A DNA stretch of 64,000 nt from Mactromeris polynyma (Eukaryota > Mollusca > Bivalvia > Venerida > Mactridae), in the NCBI GenBank assembly GCA_032209605.1, contig JASFXZ010000033.1:464001-528000 (forward strand), read 5' to 3'. A program made the position numbers and the translations under genes. Position 1 is the first letter of the stretch; each line of letters opens with the position of its first letter. Positions 36,749-49,100 of this stretch are shown here, piece after piece. The notes under the pieces were generated by a model. It had not been told where the DNA came from, did no database searches, and saw only the letters and a list, made by a program, of their open reading frames with translations.

Positions 36749-37727
36749 ACTGCCTGTGCAATTGGGAAATTGGGAAAATAGGCACGATAAATCCCAAATT
36801 TTGGAAAATAAGGAAATAGTTGTTTTGCTTATAAAAATAACTTCAAGCTGCAGCTGGTGGTTGTCAGGGCCCACACTGGCTTAACAAAAGTAGGAGCCAC
36901 TTTGCGCGGCGCGCGAGTGCACATTCGCGCCCACAATAATTGATTTATACATAATTAATGTCCATGTACCGGTAAGTCCAATCTGTGCAACAGTAGTACT
37001 AGTTTTGGTGTTATGTGTGTGTTTCGGACATGTGTATTTATCCAGCATGCTTATAAGTACAAAATATTCAATATGTAGACTTTTGTAGTGTTCAGGATAT
37101 TTGACTCGGACCAATCCCAGTACAGTAAAGTTCCACTATTAAAACCACCCATGGGTCTGACTTAAAGTGGTCTTATTATCTAGGCGGTCTTAATAGTGAA
37201 ACCAAGCAGACTGGTTGTGACATTGAATGTAGCACACAATATACTTTATTTTATATAATACAGAATAAGAAAAGCAACATGACTTTTGTATGGTAACTTT
37301 AATTCATTTTTATTCAAAATAAGAAAAGACAAAAATTGAATTCCCACATCAGTATGTTCAGTGCTTCCACAGCTGAACTAGTTTCATTCATTTTTTTTAA
37401 TTTGTTCAAGATATCTGAAGGTAATGATTTTGTAGAAATTTGGAGTTTGTTAGCTGAATACTCTCCAACCAGAAATGTACAGAAACTTTTATTGCATCAA
37501 TAAACAAACTTTGTCCAAAAGTACGTTGTTATATATATGAGGTGATGTAAGAGCAAAGATTCAAGGCAATGGTCTTTTATAAAAGGTTAAATACACAAAA
37601 ACCTGACTTAGTAAAAATAAATTCAGTCAACGAGGGAATAATGAACAAAGAAATGGGAAAAAATGATGATTTTTTTGGGATAATGGACACTTTTTGGTAA
37701 GGGGAAACAGCCTATATTTTCGGCAGT
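36749..37727. mobile_element. TIR element with ACTGCC...GGCAGT ends, copy 1
   Basis: It starts ACTGCCTGTGCAATTGGGAA and ends TTTCGGCAGT, with shared internal AAAATAAG and GGACACTTTTTGG. It matches the shorter copy at 38496-38767. A lone pogo-type terminus (CAGTAAAGTTCCACTATT) lies inside at about 37126. The family is not recognised. Confidence 0.5.
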
Positions 37728-38284
37728 AAAATTAACCAAAATAAATCACTGCTTTGGTGCATAAATCTTAGACTTGATAGAACTAAGTGCAGAGTAAAGG
37801 TTACAAATTCCTAGCCAATGTCTGTAACAGGAAAACTACAGAAGTGTGGGACTTGAAAACAATAAATTACTCCCAGTATGTCAAGTGGTCGTCCCAATTA
37901 CAACTATATAATCACACCAGTACAACATCTCAAGGTTGTTTCTTCATAATGAAGGTCATACTACTTCAGGTTCTGTCCATTAACAAGAACATACATCTAC
38001 AATGTAGGCATGGTAACCACACAATCAGGAGCATACACAGTAAACTCTGTGGTATAAAACCATAATACATAGCATTACTAAGGTACATACTGCTTATACA
38101 GGCAAATATATGAACAGATTTAATTAATTCCAAAACATCCAAACCTGGTATGGTTATGCCAAACCAAAATATTTAAGAATGGCCTTAATCCTAAAATATT
38201 TTACATTGGCTTGTTCTTGCAAGGCAAATCTAGTCCATGTATATACATGTACTTGTGTTGGACTTAGTTATACAACTGAATTTG

Positions 38285-38385
38285 GAGACCAGCCTAAGAA
38301 TGCAGCCTTTCCATTGGTCAATTATGAGACTGTACTCAGAAACAAGCAATCAGACACTTCAGTTTTAGACTGGTATCCAATCACA
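38285..38385. repeat. Dispersed ATTGG/CCAAT short repeat, inverted copy
   Basis: It carries GAGACCAGCCTAAGAATGCA, then CCATTGGTCAATT, then AGAAACAAGCAATCAG, the complement order of the copy at 3089-3203. Confidence 0.65.
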
Positions 38386-38495
38386 GATTTTCAACCCCCA
38401 TACCCAGTGGTTGAAGTCAATGAAGTGAATCAGTGACGGTGTAGTGGTCAAGGGGTAGAACATTTTACCCCCATAGATTTTTTTTAAATAATTTT

Positions 38496-38767
38496 ACTGC
38501 CTGTGCCTTTTCAATTGGGAAAATATGCGCAATAAGTCCCAAATTTGGGAAAATAAGAGCATGGTTATTTCACTTTAAATGTTTTAATTTCCTGCCTTTG
38601 CTGAATGTATCATTACTCTTCCCTCTTCATCTCAAAGGGCACTTTTCAGGATGGTAAAAAGTCAGTAAATGTTTATTTTATTTTTTTACTTTCTGGGGGA
38701 AAAAAGGGACACTTTTTGGGGAAAATGGAGGCTTTTTTGCTAGGGGAAATAGCCGAATTTCGGCAGT
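38496..38767. mobile_element. TIR element with ACTGCC...GGCAGT ends, copy 2
   Basis: It starts ACTGCCTGTGCC, has CAATTGGGAAAATATGCGCA, and ends ATTTCGGCAGT. It is a deleted relative of 36749-37727. Confidence 0.5.
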
Positions 38768-40033
38768 TAAATTGAACAAAAAACATCACTTGACTCCTTA
38801 TGTGAAGGTATTCAGTTTGAGTCTGTGGTGAGCCTGGTTTGATCATGAACTTCACAATCCCTAAATTTGATGTCAGTACTAGCCATTAAACCAGGAAGCA
38901 GTCATACCCAGTGATTAATAAAAGTTGCAAGAACTTGTTTCACAAGTCTTGTAGGATAAATATGTTTACACTTAATTCATCAGTAATAATATGGTCATTG
39001 TTGGTGCTATTTTATCACTGTCTGCTTTAACTGACACTAATTGAAGGCCCTATGTCTGAGGCAATAGATCTCCGTACGAGGACCAGTCTATAAACATAAG
39101 TCTCATAAAATTGACCAATTACAAGGCTCATTCCCAGACTGGTTTCCAAATTAAGTTTTATAAACTTGGACTCTAGGTTAACTGAATTAATAGTGTAATA
39201 AAGCACAAAAGTGCTGTGGGACGGTACCACTCGTCTCTGTAGCCCAGCTGGCAACTTGTTGCATACAAGTTTCCGTTTTGTAATTAGACAGTTGTATAAT
39301 GTCAAAGTATGTGTTTAGAGGTAAGATGGTTTGCATGGAATATGAAACAAAACTAAAACATAAGACATAAATGTGAAAAAGAATAAAAAATTATTGAAAA
39401 ATAGTATGTAAACATTTTTTCCAAGAGATCTTCAAATTGACTTGTCCTAGAAATGCTATAATTACAAACCGAAATAAAGAAAATTGGTCAGTAATAATGG
39501 TAGAACCTTATAATTGTAAAACAAGTGAAAAGTTTGTCACAATTGAAAATAAGTTGAATATAAAGATATCAGACCCTTTATGTAACGTCCGTGAATATTT
39601 AATTAAAAAATGACATATTAAATTATATCAGCACTAACTTAAGAGTAAAATCAGTATACCAGGGCATAAAGTTATGATATCACTAGCTTGCTATAGGTGT
39701 TGAGTTATCTTGTTGTAGGGCCACACCAATTTTTTTTTTCTACCGATTTTTCCCCCCAAAAAATGAGGCGAGCGAAAAAAATAATTAAAATATATTTTTT
39801 TCAAACTCTTTTATTCGAGCGAGGGAAAAAAATGTATATAATGATATCAGTATGAAGCTGAAAAGGGTAATAGAAACTATACAACAGGATACCCACAAAA
39901 ACTGACTAGATATCATGATGATAATTTAGTGCCAAAATTTTAAACATGATAGACAGACACGACAAATGACAATATAAAGGTAAATTTTATAGAATTTATT
40001 ATGCGTTTGAAACTAATAGCCTTTGCGAATTGC
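38768..40033. other. ZIP intron, non-coding
   Basis: A dispersed ATTGG/CCAAT-type copy lies at about 39080-39165 and low-complexity A/T runs at 39725-39840. No gene is recognised. Confidence 0.5.
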
Positions 40034-40190
40034 ACTTCAAAAGTGGGCCGAGTCGGACCGGAATGTGTGAACAACTTTGCCTATTCATTGAACTTCAAAA
40101 GTGGGCCGAGTCGGACCGGAATGTGTGAACAACTTTGCCTATTCATTGAACTTCAAAAGTGGGCCGAGTCGGACCGGGCCGAGTCTGTAA
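40034..40190. repeat. 58-bp tandem repeat, about three units
   Basis: Units carry ACTTCAAAAGTGGGCCGAGT, CGGACCGGAATGTGTGAACA and ACTTTGCCTATTCATTGA. This is unusually GC-rich for the window. Confidence 0.9.
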
Positions 40191-40987
40191 GTGGGCCGAG
40201 ATGACCAAATAGTACGCTTTGGCTGATTGGCTCATAGACTGTTCGACCCCAAAACAAAACAATTGACACTTCGACCCCTGACAGTTTCACCCCGGTCGAA
40301 ACGTCTTGATAACGACTGATTAATATGGTCTCGGCTTATCGTCTATGTTTTACGTAATTTATGCAATGTTTACACAGATTGTTGTCGGCACTTTTAAATC
40401 AACCTATTATTTAATATTATAACAGGAAATAAATAATATGCATTACATATGTTATATAAGAAGTGTGTTTCAGTTATTGAAAACAGATTTCGTAAAATGG
40501 TCGGAACTTTCAGTGAATTTCAGTATGGTTGGGTACCAGTCTGATCAATAGCATTTGGGTCACGCAGTGTGTATTAATATATTGCTTTAAACCCATCTGA
40601 ACTCCTCATGAACTCCACAGAAACAGCTAATTATTTCACAAACCACTTTAGCAGGTCACCTTTTCAATATTTCATTTTATTGAAACGTTTGTGATATTAT
40701 CAAGGTTGGTAAACTTTGGAACTACTTTTCGCTTAAGTAAATGGGTCAATGTGTATAAAAATTGACTTATTACCGGCTTTCAGTCTGTTTTGCGTTTTGA
40801 AAACGGGAACCAATTGTTGTATGCCTCTCAAAATTGCCACTACTATAGACGGTACCTGAGTGGTACCGTCCAAAAAGGATAAATTGCTCTAATTCACTGA
40901 TAAATCATTTGGTAGTGTGGGGACTAGACTGAATGAAGGCATTGTCCAAGAACCTGAGTAAAACATACACTAAAAGACCGATGTTCC
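40191..40987. other. ZIP intron, non-coding
   Basis: It is mixed AT-rich sequence with no gene or clear element. Confidence 0.45.
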
Positions 40988-43010
40988 ATTTATAGCACAA
41001 GGTTGTGCAACTTAGATAGAACTACTGACCTCCCTACGTACTCTGCAACCTAGATAGAACCACCGACCTCCCTGCGTACTCTGGTACCTAGATAGAACCA
41101 CCGACCTCCCTGCGTACTCTACAACCTAGATAGAACCACCGACCTCCCTGCGTACTCTGCAACCTAGATAGAACCACCGACCTCCCTGCGTACTCTGCAA
41201 CCTAGATAGAACCACCGACCTCCCTACATACTCTACAACCTAGATAGAACCACCGACCTCCTTGCATACTCTGGTACCTAGATAGAACCACAGACCTCCC
41301 TGCGTACTCTGCAACCTAGATAGAACCACCAACCTCCCTGCGTACTCTACAACCTAGATAGAACCACCGACCTCCCTGCGTACTCTGCAACCTAGATAGA
41401 ACCACCGACCTCCCTGCGTACTCTGCAACCTAGATAGAACCACCGACCTCCCTGCGTACTCTGGTACCTAGATAGAACCACCGACCTCCTTGCATACTCT
41501 GGTACCTAGATAGAACCACCGACCTCCCTGCGTACTCTGGTACCTAGATAGAACCACTGACCTCCCTGCGTACTCTGCAACCTAGTTAGAACCACCGACC
41601 TCCCTGTGTACTCTGCAACCTAGATAGAAACACCGACCTCCCTGCGTACTCTACAACCTAGATAGAACCACCGACCTCCCTGCGTACTCTGCAACCTAGA
41701 TAGAACCACCGACCTCCCTGCGTACTCTACAACCTAGATAGAACCACCGACCTCCCTGCGTACTCTACAACCTAGATAGAACCACCGACCTCCCTGTGTA
41801 CTCTGCAACCTAGATAGAAACACCGACCTCCCTGCGTACTCTGCAACCTAAATAGAACCACGGACCTCCCTGCGTACTCTGCAACCTAGATAGAACCACC
41901 GACCTCCCTGCGTACTCTGCAACCTAGATAGAACCACCGACCTCCCTGCGTACTCTACAACCTAGATAGAACCACCGACCTCCCTGCGTACTCTGCAACC
42001 TAGATAGAACCACCGACCTCCCTGCGTACTCTGCAACCTAGATAGAACCACCGACCCTCCTGTGTACTCTGGTACCTAGATAGAACCACCGACCTCCTTG
42101 CATTCTCTGGTCCCTAGATAGAACCACCGACCTCCCTGCGTACTCTGGTACCTAGATAGAACCACTGACCTCCCTGCGTACTCTGCAACCTAGTTAGAAC
42201 CACCGACCTCACTGCGTACTCTACAACCTAGATAGAACCACCGACCTCCTTGCGTACTCTGGTACCTAGATAGAACCACCGACCTCCCTGCGTACTCTAC
42301 AACCTAGATAGAAACACCGACCTCCCTGTGTACTCTGCAACCTAGATAGAACCACCGACCTCCCTGAGTACTCTGCAACCTAGATAGAAACACCGACCTC
42401 CCTGCGTACTCTACAACCTAGATAGAACCACCGACCTCCCTGCGTACTCTGCAACCTAGATAGAACCACCGACCTCCCTGCATACTCTACAACCTAGATA
42501 GAACCACCGACCTCCCTGCGTACTCTGCAACCTAGATAGAACCACCGACCTCCCTGCGTACTCTACAACCTAGATAGAACCACCGACCTCCCTGCGTACT
42601 CTGCAACCTAGATAGAACCACCGACCTCCCTGCGTACTCTGCAACCTAGATAGAACCACCGACCTCCCTGCGTACTCTGCAACCTAGTTAGAACCACCGA
42701 CCTCCCTATGTACTCTGCAACCTAGATAGAACCACTGACCTCCCTGCGTACTCTACAACCTAGATAGTACCACCGACCTCCCTGCTAACTCTGGTCCCTA
42801 GATAGAACCACCGACCTCCCTGCTAACTCTGGTACCTAGATAGAACCACCGACCTCCCTGCTAACTCTGGTACCTAGATAGAACTACTGACCTACCTGCG
42901 TACTCTGCAACCTAGATAGAACCACCGACCACCCTGCTAACTCTGGTACCTAGATAGAACCACCGACCTCCCTGCGTACTCTACAACCTAGATAGAACCA
43001 CCGACCTCTC
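40988..43010. repeat. 38-bp minisatellite, about 53 units
   Basis: Units carry CCTAGATAGAACCACCGACC and TCCCTGCGTACTCTGCAA. Variable positions include CTACAA, CTGCAA or CTGGTA before CCTAG, and GCGTACT or GCTAACT; the GCTAACT type clusters at the right end (42780-42960). Confidence 0.95.
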
Positions 43011-43164
43011 TAAGTCAGCTAGATAGCTACCTCTCATAGTCATACACATTGTATATCCAGGTTGGGATTCCAACCTGCAGAGGTGAAAGAATGGACGTCA
43101 GCAACAGTAACCACTGAGCCACTGAGGACCCTCCCTAACATTACATTATATAATTAATACAAAC

Positions 43165-43293
43165 CTCTCTACTTCCTGTAATGATTTTTAGGATTCGTTC
43201 TATGATAAAGAACACGTATACACCAGTCATTACCACCATACATTTCCAGACAAAGCTGTGTTCATCTAATTCTTGCTCCGTCAGTTCTAAAGC
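43165..43293 (-). CDS. SLC39A8/14: ZIP8/ZIP14-like transporter exon (TM3)
   Basis: This 129-nt exon (43 codons, phase 0/0) has acceptor TATATTGCAG and donor GAG|GTTTGT. It reads A-L-E-L-T-E-Q-E-L-D-E-H-S, then W-K-C-M-V-V-M-T-G-V-Y-V-F-F-I-I-E-R-I-L-K. The G-x-Y-x-F-F-x-x-E-R-x-L-K segment is TM3 of LIV-1 ZIPs. The preceding exon ends I-P-E, giving I-P-E-A as in ZIP8/14. Confidence 0.92.
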
Positions 43294-43343
43294 CTGCAAT
43301 ATAATTAAATGATTAAAATTCATGACATATAAAATATATAATA

Positions 43344-43521
43344 CAGTCGGACCTCATTCACTCGAATTCAACAGGTCTGAACTTTTTTTTTTAATTATAC
43401 ATGGTTTCAAATAACCAATTTCAATTTGACGTGCATAAGAAAATACATCGGGACCTGGTATTTATTTCAGATAATAACAAGTATTTGAATAGAATGTTGT
43501 CAAATAAATAAGGTCTGACTG
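43344..43521. mobile_element. 178-bp MITE, CAGTCGGACCTC ends, copy 1
   Basis: It is preceded by TA. It begins CAGTCGGACCTCATTCACTC and ends AAGGTCTGACTG. Internal TACATGGTTT and TATTTATTTCAGATAA match the inverted copy at 61703-61872. Confidence 0.75.
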
Positions 43522-43934
43522 TTTAAATATATAATAATTATTATATGTTTTTCATGGGACAAATCAGCTCCCTACACTTTAAAGGATATCACATACTTTC
43601 TGTGTTACCGTACACATCAGGTCTAAAAATATCAATATTGCCCAGTTAAAGCACAGTTAATGGCATAATAAATAAATTGACATCAAATGATCATTCAGTG
43701 TAATGTTGCTTTTTTAAAACACATTCTTCAATATTATTGTTCCAGTTCATACTGAGAAGTTTCGATATTGAATTGGCAGCAGTAGCAGTTACAACAGTAG
43801 ACGAATTACAGCTCAAACTACAAACAGTTCTGTCAGCAATATGACTGAGGTAAATTATGTGTATACATGTACCTCCTGGTGAGAGTCCCAGCACTTTACT
43901 GAGCTAACCAGGCTGACAAAACAACCTGCTTCTA
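43522..43934. other. ZIP intron, non-coding
   Basis: It is AT-rich with nothing recognised. Confidence 0.45.
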
Positions 43935-44530
43935 TTAGAATACGCACCTTGGAAATTAAAATTAACGGACTAGTACAAACAATACGTACCTCGGGAATCA
44001 AGATCAGCAGACTGCTAAAAACAATACGTACCTCGGGAATCAAGATCAGCAGACTGCTACAAACAATACGTACCTCGGGAATCAAGATCAGCAGACTGCT
44101 AAAAACAATACGTACCTCGGGAATCAAGATCAGCAGACTGCTACAAACAATACGTACCTCGGGAATCAAGATCAGCAGACTGCTACAAACAATATGTACC
44201 TCCGGAATCAAGATCAGCAGACTGCTACAAACAATACGTACCTCGGGAATCAAGATCAGCAGACTGCTACAAACAATAAGTACCTCGGGAATCAAGATCA
44301 GCAGACTGCTACAAACAATACGTACCTCGGGAATCAAGATCAGCAGACTGCTACAAACAATACGTACCTCGGGAATCAAGATCAGCAGACTGCTACAAAC
44401 AATACGTACCTCGGGAATCAAGATCAGCAGACTGCTACAAACAATATGTACCTCCGGAATCAAGATCAGCAGACTGCTATCAACAATACGTACCAATCAA
44501 GATCAGCAGACTGCTACAAACAATACGTAC
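43935..44530. repeat. 42-bp minisatellite made of exon end plus splice donor, about 14 units
   Basis: On the - strand each unit contains GCAGTCTGCTGATCTTGATT, CC(C/T)GAG and GTACGTATTGTTTGTA. The first 28 nt are the end of the exon at 44531-44700 and the last 14 nt are the start of its intron, so every unit carries a GAG|GTACGT-type donor. Two units have GTACAT and one GTACTT. The unit is 14 codons with no stop (V-R-I-V-C-S-S-L-L-I-L-I-P-E). The first unit after the exon has a 5-bp deletion that breaks the frame. Confidence 0.95.
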
Positions 44531-44700
44531 CTCAGGAATCAAGATCAGCAGACTGCTACCCACCAGAGTACCGACAGCAAGTCCAACCATAAATATGAGT
44601 ATTTTGTTGTAAAAGGTTTTATGAACAAATGGTAGAGCAATCAGTCCTCCCAGAGAACAGACACTGATCACAGTAGTACACAGCATACCATACCCCCACA
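44531..44700 (-). CDS. SLC39A8/14: ZIP8/ZIP14-like transporter exon (TM1-TM2)
   Basis: This 170-nt exon has acceptor TGTTTTCCAG and donor GAG|GTACGT. It completes a valine codon and reads V-W-G-Y-G-M-L-C-T-T-V-I-S, then L-G-G-L-I-A-L-P-F-V-H-K-T-F-Y-N-K, then G-L-A-V-G-T-L-V-G-S-S-L-L-I-L-I-P-E. V-W-G-Y-G opening TM1 and A-x-G-T-L...L-I-P-E closing TM2 are characteristic of ZIP8/ZIP14. The real 5' splice site is ambiguous because the exon end and donor are repeated downstream; the one given is the first in the transcript and keeps phase with the TM3 exon. Confidence 0.93.
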
Positions 44701-44877
44701 CTGGAAAACAATTATATATATAATGCAATATTATTTGCCAATTTGCTGTTAAATATTTAATCAATTAAAGGCAAACTAATTTAATTTTTGGACCAAATGT
44801 TCAATCATGAAATCACAAATCTCAGTATTAGACTAATCTCAAAGCACCAGCATCTGATTGGCTGATTCTGATAACAC

Positions 44878-45022
44878 TTATAAAATTGACCAATGGCAAG
44901 GCAGGCTCCATATTTGACCAATGGCAAGACAGGCTCCATATTTGAGCAATGGCAAGGCAGGCTCCATATCTGACCAATGGCAAGGCAGGCTCCATATCTG
45001 ACCAATGGAAAGGCAGGCTCCA
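44878..45022. repeat. 28-bp tandem repeat, left part (split by BEL insertion)
   Basis: Units GGCTCCATATTTGA(C/G)CAATG and GCAAGGCA grow out of a dispersed ATTGG/CCAAT copy at about 44840-44910. The array is cut at CTCCA (45018-45022), the target duplication of the retrotransposon, and resumes at 50954. Confidence 0.88.
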
Positions 45023-45223
45023 TGTTTTGTAGACTACTGATAAATTCCATTTTCGCTTAAATGAGTGACACTAATACAATACTGAATGTTTCCATATATT
45101 TTAATACCACATGTTTTATGGCCACATGTTACACTACTCGATTAACACCAATATACACGCAAGAACAATGTTCTACATATTTGACATATTTAACCGAGTA
45201 AAAAATACAAATCCTTCAGAACA
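45023..45223 (-). repeat. BEL/Pao 3' LTR
   Basis: It is 201 bp with TG...CA ends, and I find no difference from 50753-50953. Confidence 0.95.
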
Positions 45224-46197
45224 TACCCCTCTACATTGATATGTCCAACATATCAATAACTGCTATAACAAAAAAACCAATCACTTTAAATGAAATAGAC
45301 ATAAGGTGATAAATCTATATCATCTGAATTGACACAGTTCTATAAACATAAACATGTTTTTTTTAAATATCTATTCAGCTATACACCTTATGACCTTCCG
45401 CGATGATACAGTCCTATAAAGCATTTTCATTGGTCGATTATAAAACAATTTTTCTTGTTTCATATAACACAAACTAAACATGACACAAAAAATATCAATT
45501 GTCTTTAACTTAACAAGTTTACTTAAACTTAAAAAACAACACATTGCTTCAGACTAATGCAATATATCTATATTAATAACATATTATTGCCCATTCCTTG
45601 GAAATGGTATTACCCAGTAAATAAATCAATAAATTCAACAATACTTCATCAACATACACACAATATACCTCAATAATTCAGTTTCCCAATATCAATAATA
45701 CCCAGAAACAGTAATATCTTTACTGTTGTTCTAACATCTTGATAAACTAGAACAATAATACATATGTATAGAATTTACTACAGAATTCAACAAAAAAACC
45801 CAGTTGCATCTTAAAACCTTTTGGTACAACTGTATCCTGTGATAACCATTACTTTTCCACACTTCAAAGAAAGCATAAATTGAATACAATTCAGCTTTCA
45901 ATAAACATTTACCATATTATTTTACAAATGAAAAAAAATACATTTGAACAGATATCAATGTTCATAAATCAAATATTGTTTTCCTGTAAAATAAACCTTA
46001 TAACAAATAGCAATGAAATTTCTTTTCATTCTAATAAATTCACAAGTTATTTGTTATACACAGTAAACATGTTTATAATGTTAATTTCGGTGTCTTTCAT
46101 CTGGCTATTAATGTACTTCACCGATTGGTATTCGCGACAGGAATATTTAATTGTGGATATCCGAGGATTATTATGCCTCAATCAAAACACCTTATGT
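45224..46197 (-). other. BEL/Pao 3' non-coding region
   Basis: It is 974 bp, AT-rich, between the stop of the polyprotein and the 3' LTR. No envelope-like frame is seen on the element's sense strand. The 108-codon frame at 45880-46206 runs antisense and has no recognisable features. Confidence 0.7.
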
Positions 46198-49100
46198 TTA
46201 CACTGAATCACACTTCTCAATGATGCTGATACGCGATATTGGTCGACGTAGAACTGCCTGTCCCACTCGAACATCGACAACTCGAACTCGTTGATCTCGA
46301 CCTTGATATGCCCTAACAACTCGACCGAGCTGCCACTGACCCCTGTGAACCTCTGGATCGATAACCATGACTACATCACCTGGTTTGTAGTCCCTGTTAC
46401 TCGAAAACCACTTCTTTCTTGAACCAAGAGTTGGTAAGTATTCTCTCAACCAACGTTTCCAAAAATGTCTGATTAGTTCTTGCACATAACGCCAACGTTT
46501 CTTCAAATCTGTAGCTGAAGAACTGTTTATATCTGGAGCAAAACTCCCACCACACTGTCCATGCAGAAAATGATTAGGCGTTAATACAGTGTCATCTTCT
46601 GGATTTGACGTTTGGTACGTCAAAGGTCGACTGTTGATTAAAGCTTCAGCACCAACAACGGCCGTTACTAGTTCTTCATCTGTGATGTTAGTGTCTTTTA
46701 GTATTTTGAAGAGGGCTCGTTTAGCACATTTGACCATCGATTCATGTACTCCTCCGAAATGAGGTGCACTTGGCGGTAAAAACTTCCAGTTTATTCGTTT
46801 TTCGCCTGTATGACGAATTATTGCGTTTTTATCTAATTGTCTGTACAACTCTCTAAGCTCATTTACACAACCAACAAAGTTTGTACCGTTGTCAGAAGTA
46901 ATGCTATATGGTAATCCTCTCCTACTGACGAATCGTGATAATGTATTCAGAAACGAATTTGTGTCCATGCTGTAAGCCACTTCTAAATGAATAGCCCTAG
47001 TCGCCATGCATGTAAACACACATAGATATCTTTTTAAACGTACTTTTCCCCGACCTTGCTTGGTGATGAAAGGACCTGCATAATCAACAGCTGTATTTGT
47101 GAATGCTTTCACCGACTGTGTTAAACGTTCAGCTGGTAAAGGCGCCATAATCTGTGTACTTGCTCTAGCTTTACGACGTCTGCATTCAGAACAGGATGTC
47201 TCCCATTCCCGTATTTCTTCCCTTGCTGACAAGATCCAAAACCTGTTGGATAATGATGCTAATGTCTGATTTGTCCCTCCATGATTGACAAGTTCATGAT
47301 AATGTTTCACTATTAACTTTGTACCCCAATGTTTTCTAGGTAAAATGATTGGATACCGTACACTATACGGTAGATATTTTACACATTTTAATCTACTGTC
47401 ACTTCGCATAATACCTTCAGTGTCTATTCTGGGATTCAAGGGAGCTAATCTACTGTTCACTGAGATTGTTCTACCCTTGGAGAGATTGTTATATTCGTGT
47501 TGGAATGATTCCACTTGTACATTCTGAATGATTCTATTCTCTGCATCCTGAATTTCACTCAAACACAATTCTTTGGTCAATCTTCTCTCCAACTGTTTCA
47601 CTTGACAATTGTCTATGAATCTATTGACCCAGGCATGTATCCTTACTAAGTGATTGAAGTTTGAATAGTTTTCTGGTTTCAATCTATTCTGTTGTATATC
47701 ATCTGTGATTAAGAAACTCAGGATTTGACTATGTGCTGACTTTCTCTTCAATTCAACCTTTGCTTCCTCTGATACTTTGAACTTGTTTTCTGGCCACATT
47801 GTCTCATAACTTTGTAGAAATTCAGGTCCATGCCACCACTGTTGGTAATTTGCTAGTTGATGTATTGAACTTCCCCGAGATGCCAAATCTGCTGGGTTGT
47901 ATTCTGTTGGTACATGTCGCCACTGTTTTGGAGAAGTTACATCGTGAATGGTTCCTACACGATTTTCCACAAATGTTTTATATTGTTTACTAGCCCCATG
48001 GATCCAGTATAGCACATTCATACTATCAGACCAAAACACAGCCTTTTCAATGGGTATTTCTAATGCTGAACAGACCGTTTCTGTTAACTTCAGCCCAAGT
48101 GTGGCAGCTAAAAGTTCAAGTCGAGGGATACTCAGCGACTTAAGAGGTGCAACTCTACTTTTTGCAGCAATAAGCATCGGACTATATTTTAATATTTCTC
48201 CTTGCTCATGAGCTATATATACAACTGCTCCATATGCCTGACTAGATGCATCAACAAATGTATGAACTGTGTAATTTGTTGTCACATATAGACATCTTTG
48301 GATACTTATTTCACTTAATTGTCCTAATTCAGAGAACCACTTTCTAAATTCGTTCGCTAAATGTGGTGATAATTCATCATCCCAATCTATTCCAGAGACC
48401 CATATGTCTTGCATTATCATTTTTGCTCGTACCGTAAACGGTGTAAGAAATCCTAGAGGATCGAACAAACTTGCTATTTCCTTCAGAACAATTCTTTTTG
48501 TTAATTTCACATTCAAGTTATCAACTTTAGTGTTTCTAAAGAAGAAATAATCTTCTTGCGAGTCCCAGTTAAGTCCTAGTGTCTTTAATGTCGGAAGTTC
48601 ATTGTTTGAAACTTCTGTTTTGTAAGCTCGTTCTTCTCGTGGTATTTCAGCTAGAACTCCTGGTGAATTTGACATCCATTTTCTAGGTCTCATTCCTGCT
48701 AGATGCCAAAGTTCTGAGAGTTCATGATACAAATTTATTGCCAATTTTTCATTTTCAACCGAGTCCATAGTGTCATCCATATAAGTAGATTTCATGACAC
48801 TTTCAGCTGCTCTCTGATATTTTTGTTCAAAATGTTTAGCATTATGCTGTGACACGAACTGTGCTAAGAAAGGGGACGCACTGATCCCAAACACTATACG
48901 ATTAAACTCATAAGTCTCTATTGATTCACTGCTGTTAGCTCGCCACAGGAACCTATGAAATCTTCTGTCTTGGTTTGCCAGTTCCACTTGTAAATACATC
49001 TCTTGAATGTCACACATAATTGCAATAGCATTTTTTCGAAATCGCAACAGTATATCAAATAACTCATTCTGGAGTTTTGGGCACTGATAAATCACATCAT

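Noticed and set aside
37126..37210. A complete pogo-like element starting CAGTAAAGTTCC
   Set aside because: Only one terminus is visible; no matching inverted end was found downstream.
43855..44496. 213-codon - strand frame of repeated L-I-L-I-P-E-V
   Set aside because: It is the minisatellite derived from the exon end, not an independent gene; it would matter only through alternative splicing.
45880..46206. 108-codon + strand frame
   Set aside because: It is antisense within the AT-rich 3' region of the retrotransposon with no recognisable domain; probably chance.
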